From positions 1 through 39,019 of the forward strand of contig CANRLG010000009.1 in the NCBI GenBank assembly GCA_947631415.1: a stretch of DNA of 39,019 nucleotides. Direction: 5' to 3'. The notes beneath the pieces are model-generated. The model did not search any database and was not told the origin of the DNA. It worked only from the letters and a program-made list of their open reading frames with translations. Below, one piece after another: positions 1 through 7,567 of the stretch; position 1 is the first letter of the stretch; each line of letters starts with the position of its first letter. Both the position numbers and the translations under genes were made by a program. This DNA comes from an uncultured Clostridia bacterium. Lineage in GTDB: Bacteria > Bacillota > Clostridia > TANB77 > CAG-465.

Positions 1-69
1 CAAAGACCAATAAAGAAAAGAGTAGCCTAAAAGAAAAAACTTAAAGGCTAAAAACTCTTTATAAAAAAC

Positions 70-113
70 ATTGCAAGGAACTTGCAATGGAGTGAATCTT
101 TGATTCACTTTTG
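70..113 (+). terminator. Two tandem perfect hairpins, the second followed by T-run (likely terminator)
   Basis: ATTGCAAG-GAA-CTTGCAAT (70-88), then AGTGAATC-TTT-GATTCACT followed by TTTT (91-113). Confidence 0.55.
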
Positions 114-186
114 TTCTGGAAAAAAATATAAATATGTAAATTTTATTTAGAAAAAGAACATAAAATGCTTAATACTAAAATTAAAT

Positions 187-215
187 TTCACATTTAGTTT
201 ATTTTATGGTATAAT
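187..215 (+). promoter_or_regulatory. Sigma-A-like promoter for the small ORF at 243
   Basis: TTCACA - 17 nt - TATAAT with extended -10 (TGG before TATAAT). Confidence 0.6.
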
Positions 216-242
216 GTATAAAGAAAGTGGGGAAGAAAATTA

Positions 243-395
243 ATGGTTGATGGAATAAGCAATGATGACCCGTCGGTCATCGAGAATTTAACTAATGAAG
301 AAATTGAAAAGTCTATTGATGAAATAGTTTCAAAAACTAACGAAAATCTATGTGATAGATTTGTAGGTTTCTTTAAAAGATTTTTCAAAGAATAA
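243..395 (+). CDS. Small hypothetical protein, 50 aa (MVDGISNDDPSVIENLTNEEIEKSIDEIVSKTNENLCDRFVGFFKRFFKE)
   Basis: ATG 243 to TAA 395, preceded by promoter and purine-rich RBS region and followed directly by a terminator. The opposite-strand 64-aa ORF is its shadow. Confidence 0.6.
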   Translation: MVDGISNDDPSVIENLTNEEIEKSIDEIVSKTNENLCDRFVGFFKRFFKE

Positions 396-401
396 AAAAA
401 T

Positions 402-436
402 AAATGAGGTAGTATTTAAACTGCCTCATTTTTTGT
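402..436. terminator. Bidirectional terminator
   Basis: ATGAGGTAG...CTGCCTCAT stem with A-tract on one side and T-tract on the other, between convergent genes. Confidence 0.75.
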
Positions 437-452
437 ATATAAAATAACTTTG

Positions 453-806
453 TTAATTTAAAGGTAGAATATAGTTTGAAATACCATTATCTGTTCCAAT
501 ATGTATTGCTCCATATTCTGCAAGAATGATACTGATTGCACTATTTTTCTCTACTTCAAATGAAAGTTCTTTATCATCAAATAAATTTTTATATTCTTCT
601 AAAGTTAGCATAAATAATTTCTTACCATGTCCATTACTTCTATGGTTTTCATCTACATTAATAACTATCTTATTGGTAGGAACACTACTATCAATTACTG
701 ATGCACCTATTAGTGTGTTATCATCTTCAACTAAAGCAAATCTTTCTTGATTTTCAACTACTAATTTTGGATAATTATCTGAATTTATTTTTATAAAATC
801 TATCAT
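453..806 (-). CDS. GNAT-like N-acetyltransferase domain protein (putative)
   Basis: ORF 117 aa. ENHRSNGHGKKLF resembles the GNAT acetyl-CoA binding motif (R/Q-x-x-G-x-G/A). Confidence 0.5.
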   Translation of the reverse strand: MIDFIKINSDNYPKLVVENQERFALVEDDNTLIGASVIDSSVPTNKIVINVDENHRSNGHGKKLFMLTLEEYKNLFDDKELSFEVEKNSAISIILAEYGAIHIGTDNGISNYILPLN

Positions 807-822
807 AACCTTACTCCTTTTA

Positions 823-1647
823 TTATTTTGTAATTTGAGGATTTTCCATATTTGGATATCCTGTTATCTTAGAAAAGTTTTTCTCCATAAACTCACTAAA
901 ACTTTTAGAATTTGCACAGTATTTTGAAATATCTGAAAATAATGATGGATATTTGGATACTTCACTTTGAACAAATTCTAATAGCTCATCATCTGAAAAA
1001 ATCTGAACACTATCTCCAATTCTTAACTTTACGTTATCTGTTTTTAAAAAGTTGCTATCTATATCATTTTCAACAATATATTTGTCTTTATTTATTTGTT
1101 TAAGTATAAAATTAAGATAAGTTTTGGTCTTATCTATTTCATGTACTTGAGCAGGTATAAGATATTTATTATTAATTTGAGCCACGCTATCTGGTAGTTC
1201 ACAATTTTGAAGTTCACTTATATAGTTTGCTTTTAGTAGTGTAACTCTATGTCTACCGTTAGAATTTATTACATAGTCATTATTATCTAATTTAATTAGT
1301 TTTATTGGGTCTGTACTAAAACTAGGCTTTAAAGCATGTACTAATTCTTCTTGCGAGTAATCTAACATGGAAATGTCTCTAGCTTCATAATTAGTTTTTG
1401 AACTATCAAATAAATTACTCATTTCTTCATATAAAGAAGAAGCCCCTCCCATAAGTGTTGAATTTATATCTCCAACACAAACGTATTCATCAGTTTTTTC
1501 TTTATAAATTCCATAATTTGAGAAAATTTCATCATGATTTTCATAATTCTCCATTACATTAGCTTTGTCATCGTTATTAACATCTATATTTCTTGAAATA
1601 AGATATTCCTTTATTTCTGAGTTAATATTTTCATTCATACATTTCAC
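823..1647 (-). CDS. Hypothetical protein with ParB/Srx-like GRHRV motif
   Basis: ORF 274 aa. NSNGRHRVTLLKA resembles the ParB-like nuclease-fold motif (G-x-H/R-R). Confidence 0.45.
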   Translation of the reverse strand: MKCMNENINSEIKEYLISRNIDVNNDDKANVMENYENHDEIFSNYGIYKEKTDEYVCVGDINSTLMGGASSLYEEMSNLFDSSKTNYEARDISMLDYSQEELVHALKPSFSTDPIKLIKLDNNDYVINSNGRHRVTLLKANYISELQNCELPDSVAQINNKYLIPAQVHEIDKTKTYLNFILKQINKDKYIVENDIDSNFLKTDNVKLRIGDSVQIFSDDELLEFVQSEVSKYPSLFSDISKYCANSKSFSEFMEKNFSKITGYPNMENPQITK

Positions 1648-1722
1648 ACCCTTATATAAAAAATAGTAACATAAAATAAAAAAATTAACAATTAGTATGC
1701 TACAAGTTATTACAAAAAAATG

Positions 1723-1878
1723 TTATTCATTTGATGGATAAAAAGCAGAAAGCGTTGCAAGACTATCTCCAAGTTGGGTAAAGAAAACAGATAAAATATT
1801 TAATTCATCTTGCGTTTTGTCCTTTGCTATTGCACATGCGAGTGCAGAAATAAATGTAACAAATTCACAACCTTGCAT
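1723..1878 (-). CDS. DUF6774-like small protein, 51 aa (MQGCEFVTFISALACAIAKDKTQDELNILSVFFTQLGDSLATLSAFYPSNE)
   Basis: Reverse-strand ATG 1878 to TAA 1723 with AGGAG upstream (aaactcctt on + strand). Not in the supplied ORF track because of its length. Confidence 0.65.
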   Translation of the reverse strand: MQGCEFVTFISALACAIAKDKTQDELNILSVFFTQLGDSLATLSAFYPSNE

Positions 1879-1991
1879 ATTAAACTCCTTTGTAGATATT
1901 ATATGAATTAATAAAATTAAAGTTGAGATGAGTTACGACTTTAAATATAATTAAATTATGATATAATGAATAGTAGAAAGCGAGGTTTTGT

Positions 1992-2876
1992 ATGGAACTA
2001 GTAAAAATAGGAGAAAAAACATATTATATAAAAAATCCAACAAATATAGGAATATATAAAGTGGATGATAAAAATGTGTATTTGATAGATTCAGGAAATG
2101 ATAAAGAGGCAGGTAGGAAAATATTAAAAATAGTTGAAGAACAAGGTTGGAATATACAAGGAATAATATCTACTCATTCTCATGCAGACCATGTAGGAGG
2201 AAATAAAATAATACAAGATAGAACAGGATGTGTTATACTTGCAAATAATATTGAAAAGAGTATAACAGAAAATCCAATACTTGAACCTTCTTTTTTATAC
2301 GGCGGTTATCCATTTAAAGATTTAACTAATAAGTTTTTACTTGCTAAACCATCACAATGTATATCAATAGAGGGGAACTTACCAGAAGGTTTAGAATACT
2401 TTGCTTTAAAAGGACATTTTTTCGATATGGTAGGCATAAAAACAAGTGATGATATATATTTTCTAGCAGATTGCATATTTAGTGAAGATACAATTAGTAA
2501 GTATCATCTGTTTTTCTTATACGATATAAAAGAATACTTGAATACTTTAGACTTTATATCTACTTTAAAAGGAAAAATGTTTATACCAGCTCATTGTGAA
2601 GCGACTACTGACTTATCTAAGCTAATTGAAGTAAATAAAATGAAAATACAAGAAATACTAGATAAAATATGCAACGCATGTTCAAATGAGATGACATTTG
2701 AGGAAATTTTAAAGTATATTTTTGATGAATATAATTTAGTTATGAATGCAAATCAATATGTATTAATTGGTAGTACAATTAAGTCGTATCTATCATATTT
2801 GTATGATGAAGGAAAGATTTGTTATGAGTTTAAGAATAATAAAATGCTATGGAAAAAGGTAAATTCACTTGGATAA
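1992..2876 (+). CDS. MBL-fold metallo-hydrolase
   Basis: THSHADHVGGNK metal-binding motif, later FLADCIF and PAHCE. AGCGAGG upstream of ATG. Confidence 0.9.
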   Translation: MELVKIGEKTYYIKNPTNIGIYKVDDKNVYLIDSGNDKEAGRKILKIVEEQGWNIQGIISTHSHADHVGGNKIIQDRTGCVILANNIEKSITENPILEPSFLYGGYPFKDLTNKFLLAKPSQCISIEGNLPEGLEYFALKGHFFDMVGIKTSDDIYFLADCIFSEDTISKYHLFFLYDIKEYLNTLDFISTLKGKMFIPAHCEATTDLSKLIEVNKMKIQEILDKICNACSNEMTFEEILKYIFDEYNLVMNANQYVLIGSTIKSYLSYLYDEGKICYEFKNNKMLWKKVNSLG

Positions 2877-2986
2877 TAAAATAACAACATAGCTACTTGC
2901 TTTATACTGCTTTATTGTGATATATTAAATGCAGAGAATATACTTGTATAAAAGTAGTTATAATATAAAATAATAGGAGGTTTAAA

Positions 2987-3961
2987 ATGTGCACAGCAAT
3001 TACATATTATACCAAAGATCATTACTTTGGAAGAAATTTAGATTTGGAATTTTCATATAAGGAAACAGTTACAATTACACCACGTAATTATCCTTTTAAA
3101 TTTAGAAAAGTAAAAGAAATAGACAATCATTATGCAATTATAGGGATGGCTTTTGTTGCAGGTAATTATCCACTATATTATGATGCAATAAATGAAAAAG
3201 GTCTTGGAATGGCAGGATTAAATTTCCCTACAAATGCAGATTATAAAGAAGAAAAGGAGGATAAAGATAATATAGCTCCATTTGAATTTATCCCTTGGAT
3301 TTTGTCGCAATGTGCAAATTTAGATGAAGCTAAAGAATTGCTAAGTAAGATTAATATTGCAAATATTAATTTTAGTGATGAACTACCTGCATCTCCTTTA
3401 CATTGGATTATTGCAGATAAAAATTCATCAATAACTGTAGAAAGTGTAAAAGATGGTCTAAAAATATATGATAATCCTGTAGGTGTTCTTACAAATAACC
3501 CTACTTTTGATATTCATTTATTTAACTTAAATAACTACATGGGATTATCAATAGAACAACCTGAAAATAATTTTTCTAAGAAATTAAATTTAGATACTTA
3601 TAGTCGTGGAATGGGTGGCTTAGGCTTACCAGGAGATTTATCTTCTGCTTCAAGATTTGTAAAAGCTACGTTTACTAAAATGAACTCTCTTTCAGGTATT
3701 TCAGAGTCTGAAAGTATTAGTCAATTTTTTCATATACTTGGTTCTGTTGAACAACAAAGAGGTTTAGTACATATGGGAGAAGATAAATATGAAATAACAA
3801 TTTATAGTTCATGTTGTAATATGGATAAAGGTATATATTACTATACAACTTATGAAAATGGTCAAATTACAGGTGTAGATATGCATAAAGAAAATTTAGA
3901 TGGAACTGAACTTGTAAATTATGACTTGGTAAAAGGGCAACAAATACTAATGCAAAATTAA
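2987..3961 (+). CDS. Choloylglycine hydrolase / bile salt hydrolase-like linear amide C-N hydrolase
   Basis: N-terminal MCTAITYYTKDHYFGRNLDLEFSY (nucleophile Cys2, R16, D19), EKGLGMAGLNF, VLTNNPTFDIH, SRGMGGLGLPGDLSSASRFVKA. AGGAGG RBS. Confidence 0.92.
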   Translation: MCTAITYYTKDHYFGRNLDLEFSYKETVTITPRNYPFKFRKVKEIDNHYAIIGMAFVAGNYPLYYDAINEKGLGMAGLNFPTNADYKEEKEDKDNIAPFEFIPWILSQCANLDEAKELLSKINIANINFSDELPASPLHWIIADKNSSITVESVKDGLKIYDNPVGVLTNNPTFDIHLFNLNNYMGLSIEQPENNFSKKLNLDTYSRGMGGLGLPGDLSSASRFVKATFTKMNSLSGISESESISQFFHILGSVEQQRGLVHMGEDKYEITIYSSCCNMDKGIYYYTTYENGQITGVDMHKENLDGTELVNYDLVKGQQILMQN

Positions 3962-3985
3962 AAAAATAGTAAAGGAGGATAAAAA

Positions 3986-4870
3986 ATGGAAAAAGCAAAG
4001 GTATATTTTACATCTAATTTAACACCAGAAAATGTGGTTAAATTATTTAAGTTACTTGGTAAAGAATTACCAGGAAAAGTGGCTGTAAAGGTACATTCAG
4101 GCGAGGAAGGTAACCAAAATTATCTTAAACCAGAATTTTTTAAACCAATGGTAGAGTATGTTAATGGAACAATCGTAGAATGTAATACAGCTTATGAGGG
4201 AGAACGTAATTCTACAGAAAAGCATTTAAAACTTCTTGAAAAACATGAGTGGAATAAGTATTTTAATGTAGACTTACTTGATGCAGAAGGACCAGATATG
4301 GAATTAAGCATACCAAATGGTAATGTTTTAAAAACAAACTATGTTGGTAAAGATTTAGCAAACTATAATTCAATGCTAGTTTTATCTCACTTTAAAGGAC
4401 ATCCAATGGGTGGATATGGTGGAGCATTAAAACAACTATCCATTGGAGTGGCTTCATCTGAGGGAAAATCATGGATTCACTCAGCAGGTGTAAATAAAGA
4501 TCAAAAAGCTTTGTGGGATAACCTACCAACACAAAATAGATTTTTAGAAGCTATGGCAGATGCAGCAGAATCAGTTGTTAATTATTTTAATGGAAATATT
4601 GCATTTATTAATGTTATGTGTAATATGTCTGTTGATTGCGACTGTTGTGCAGTAGCAGAAGACCCTTGCATGAAAGATATTGGAATATTAGCATCATTAG
4701 ACCCTGTTGCAATAGACCAAGCATGTATTGATTTAGTTAAACAATCTAATGACCCTGGAAAAGAGCATCTTTTAGAGAGAATTAATTCAAGAAACGGAAC
4801 TCATACAATAGATGCAGCAAATCAATTAGGGTTTGGAACTAAAGAATATGAATTAATAGAAGTAGAATAA
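3986..4870 (+). CDS. DUF362 domain-containing protein
   Basis: VAVKVHSGEEGNQNYLKPEF, SHFKGHPMGGYGGALKQLSIG, and a Cys-rich stretch DCDCCAVAEDPCMKDIG typical of the family. Confidence 0.85.
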   Translation: MEKAKVYFTSNLTPENVVKLFKLLGKELPGKVAVKVHSGEEGNQNYLKPEFFKPMVEYVNGTIVECNTAYEGERNSTEKHLKLLEKHEWNKYFNVDLLDAEGPDMELSIPNGNVLKTNYVGKDLANYNSMLVLSHFKGHPMGGYGGALKQLSIGVASSEGKSWIHSAGVNKDQKALWDNLPTQNRFLEAMADAAESVVNYFNGNIAFINVMCNMSVDCDCCAVAEDPCMKDIGILASLDPVAIDQACIDLVKQSNDPGKEHLLERINSRNGTHTIDAANQLGFGTKEYELIEVE

Positions 4871-4878
4871 GTAATAAT

Positions 4879-4917
4879 AATGGTATAAGAGATTAAATCT
4901 TATGCCATTATTTTTTT
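4879..4917 (+). terminator. Rho-independent terminator
   Basis: AATGGTATAAGA-GATTAAA-TCTTATGCCATT followed by a T-run. Confidence 0.85.
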
Positions 4918-4934
4918 GTCTATATACAAAAAAT

Positions 4935-4958
4935 TAACCTTACAATATTGTAAGGTTA
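4935..4958. promoter_or_regulatory. Perfect 24-bp palindrome, putative BceR-type response-regulator operator
   Basis: TAACCTTACAATATTGTAAGGTTA. Core TTACA-ATAT-TGTAA fits the TNACA-N4-TGTAA consensus recalled for BceR-like regulators. Confidence 0.75.
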
Positions 4959-4976
4959 TTTTAAAATCATATATGA

Positions 4977-4982
4977 TATAAT
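4977..4982 (+). promoter_or_regulatory. -10 element of the response regulator promoter
   Basis: TATAAT just upstream of the RR start; the palindrome overlaps where a -35 would lie. Confidence 0.6.
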
Positions 4983-4999
4983 GTGTTTTGAGGTGCTAA

Positions 5000-5683
5000 A
5001 TGATGCAAAAAATTTTAATTGTAGAAGATGATAAAAAGTTAAGAGATGAACTGGAAATATTTTTAAATAATAATGGATATTATGCTTGTTCTCTTAAAAA
5101 TTTTAATAATACTATAAAAGATATTTTACAGATCAATCCAGACTTAATGTTACTAGATATTAACTTACCTCAAATAGATGGAAATTGTATTTGTAAGGAA
5201 ATTAGAAAAAAGTCAACTCTGCCAATTATAATAATAACAAGTAGGGATAACGAAAGAGATGAACTATTAATTATGAATTATGGTGCAGATAATTATGTTA
5301 CAAAGCCTTTTAATTTACAAATACTTTTAGCAAAAATAAGTGCTTTACTAAGAAGAACTAATATAGAAAGTGGTCAAGATTTAATTCGTACAAAAAAATT
5401 TGTATTAAATATATCTAAAAGTGTAATAGAAAAAGATAATAAAAAAGTTGAACTTACTAAAAATGAACTTAGAATATTAAGGTATTTAATTGAACATAAA
5501 GATAGAATTGTATCAAGAGATGAAATAATGGATTACTTATGGGATAGTAACAGTTTTGTTGATGATAATACACTTACAGTTAATATTACCAGACTTAGAA
5601 ATAAACTAGCTGAACTAAATTTAAAGGAACTAGTAGAAACTAAAAGGGGACAAGGATATATTTTTAGAGGTGAAGTTGAATGA
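5000..5683 (+). CDS. OmpR/PhoB-family response regulator (BceR-like)
   Basis: ILIVEDDKKLRDELEIFL, LMLLDINLPQIDG, GADNYVTKPF, and winged-helix C-terminus ending TKRGQGYIFRGEVE. Confidence 0.93.
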   Translation: MMQKILIVEDDKKLRDELEIFLNNNGYYACSLKNFNNTIKDILQINPDLMLLDINLPQIDGNCICKEIRKKSTLPIIIITSRDNERDELLIMNYGADNYVTKPFNLQILLAKISALLRRTNIESGQDLIRTKKFVLNISKSVIEKDNKKVELTKNELRILRYLIEHKDRIVSRDEIMDYLWDSNSFVDDNTLTVNITRLRNKLAELNLKELVETKRGQGYIFRGEVE

Positions 5684-6699
5684 GTTATTTTGAGTTTTTA
5701 AAAGATAAAATACCACAAATTATACTGTTGCTATTTGCTATGCTAACAATAGAAATGTTTCTTCTAGTGTATTCAAACGGCATTTTTATAAAACTATATG
5801 TTCCTGTAATATTATTAATTACATTAAGTATTTCATCATTTATAGAATACTTTAGAAAGAAGGAATTTTATTCTAGAATACAAGATACATTAAACGATTT
5901 AGAAGAAAAATTTTATATAAGTGAATTAATTGAAGAACCTAATTTTATAGAGGGTAGATTATTAAAAGAAATTCTTTTACAAACTAACAAATCTATGGTG
6001 GATAATGTTAATAAGTATAAGTATATTCAAGAAGATTATAAAGAATATATTGAAATGTGGATACATGAAATAAAAATACCTATAGCTACTACTAAATTGA
6101 TAATTGAAAATAATAAAAGTAAGGTTACTAAAAGTATAGAAGAAGAAATAGAAAAAATTGAAAATTATACTGAACAAGCATTATACTATGCTAGAAGCAG
6201 TACGGTAGAAAAAGATTATATTATTAGAAAATGTAGTCTAAAAGATATAGTGCAAGAGTGTATTAGGAAAAATAAAACAATATTAATTCAAGAAAAAATT
6301 GTTGTAGATACTCATGATATAGACATTCAAGTCAATACAGATAGTAAATGGATAATATTTATACTAAATCAAATAATACAGAATAGCATTAAATATAGAA
6401 AAATAGGTGAATTTTCACAAATTGAGATATACTCTAGTAGAGGAAAAGAAAATGTAATTCTAAGTATAAAAGATAATGGTATGGGCATTGAAAAAGCTGA
6501 GGTAGATAGAGTATTTGAAAAAGGATTTACGGGTACAAATGGTAGAATATTGGATAAAAAATCAACTGGAATAGGACTATATCTTTGTAAAAAGTTGTGC
6601 GATAAACTTGGAATAGCAATAGAACTTAATTCTGTAAAAAATGAAGGAACTCAAGTAAACTTAATTTTTCCAAATGGAAGTTATACATCTATGAATTAA
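5680..6699 (+). CDS. Sensor histidine kinase, intramembrane-sensing BceS-like
   Basis: Two N-terminal TM segments with a short loop, MWIHEIKIPIATTKLI H-box, NQIIQNSIKY, DNGMGIEKAEVDRVFEKGFTG, STGIGLYLCKKL. Start overlaps the RR stop (ATGA). Confidence 0.92.
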   Translation: MSYFEFLKDKIPQIILLLFAMLTIEMFLLVYSNGIFIKLYVPVILLITLSISSFIEYFRKKEFYSRIQDTLNDLEEKFYISELIEEPNFIEGRLLKEILLQTNKSMVDNVNKYKYIQEDYKEYIEMWIHEIKIPIATTKLIIENNKSKVTKSIEEEIEKIENYTEQALYYARSSTVEKDYIIRKCSLKDIVQECIRKNKTILIQEKIVVDTHDIDIQVNTDSKWIIFILNQIIQNSIKYRKIGEFSQIEIYSSRGKENVILSIKDNGMGIEKAEVDRVFEKGFTGTNGRILDKKSTGIGLYLCKKLCDKLGIAIELNSVKNEGTQVNLIFPNGSYTSMN

Positions 6700-6723
6700 T
6701 AACCTTGCAATATTGTAAGGTTA
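6700..6723. promoter_or_regulatory. Second copy of the 24-bp palindrome, one mismatch, putative BceR-type operator
   Basis: TAACCTTGCAATATTGTAAGGTTA, differing from the 4935 copy at one base. Confidence 0.75.
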
Positions 6724-6762
6724 TTGTAAGTTAATTCAATGGTAATTTACTATTTACCAAAC

Positions 6763-6768
6763 TATAAT
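6763..6768 (+). promoter_or_regulatory. -10 element of the ABC transporter promoter
   Basis: TATAAT between the palindrome and the AAAGGAG RBS. Confidence 0.55.
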
Positions 6769-6799
6769 TTAAGTTAGATGAAAGGAGTGTAGAAAAAAA

Positions 6800-7567
6800 A
6801 TGGAAAAAATACTTGAAGTAAGTAATATAGAAAAATACTATGGTAATAAATCTAACTTAACTAAGGCAATAAATAATATTAGTTTTAATGTAAATAAAGG
6901 AGAGTTTGTAGGTATAATGGGTGCAAGTGGTAGTGGAAAGACAACATTGCTAAATTGCATATCTACAATAGATAGAGTAACTTCTGGTCATATAATTGTA
7001 GGAAATGAAGATATTACAAAACTAAAGGGAAATAAATTAAATAAATATAGGCGAGAAGAACTTGGATTTATATTTCAAGATTTTAATTTACTTGATACTT
7101 TAACTTGCTATGAGAATATAGCCTTAGCTTTAACTATACAAAAAGTAAATTCAAAAGATATAGAAACTAGAGTAAAAGATATTGCCAAAAAATTGGAAAT
7201 ACAGGACATACTAGATAAATATCCATATCAAGTGTCAGGTGGGCAAAAACAAAGAGTTGCCTTAGCAAGAGCTATTATAACTAATCCTAAATTAATTCTT
7301 GCAGATGAACCTACTGGAGCTTTAGACTCAAAATCTGCTAGACAGTTACTTGAAAGCTTTAAATACTTAAACGAAAGCATGAATGCAACAGTTTTGATGG
7401 TTACTCATGATGCTTTTACTGCCTCTTATGCTAATAGAATACTATTTATTAAAGATGGAAAAATATTTAACGAAATACTAAAAGGTGATAGTTCAAGAAA
7501 AGAATTTTTTGAAAAGATAATAGATGTACAAACACTTCTTGGAGGTGATTTGAATAATGTTATTTAA
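6800..7567 (+). CDS. ABC transporter ATP-binding protein (BceA-like)
   Basis: Walker A GASGSGKTT, signature VSGGQKQRVALARAI, Walker B LILADEPTGALDSK. Confidence 0.95.
   Translation: MEKILEVSNIEKYYGNKSNLTKAINNISFNVNKGEFVGIMGASGSGKTTLLNCISTIDRVTSGHIIVGNEDITKLKGNKLNKYRREELGFIFQDFNLLDTLTCYENIALALTIQKVNSKDIETRVKDIAKKLEIQDILDKYPYQVSGGQKQRVALARAIITNPKLILADEPTGALDSKSARQLLESFKYLNESMNATVLMVTHDAFTASYANRILFIKDGKIFNEILKGDSSRKEFFEKIIDVQTLLGGDLNNVI

Noticed and set aside
194-388. Minus-strand 64-aa ORF
   Set aside because: Shadow of the better supported 50-aa plus-strand ORF at 243-395, which has promoter and terminator.
912-1103. Plus-strand ORFs 526-750 and 912-1103
   Set aside because: Antisense to the GNAT-like and ParB-like genes; compositionally non-protein-like.
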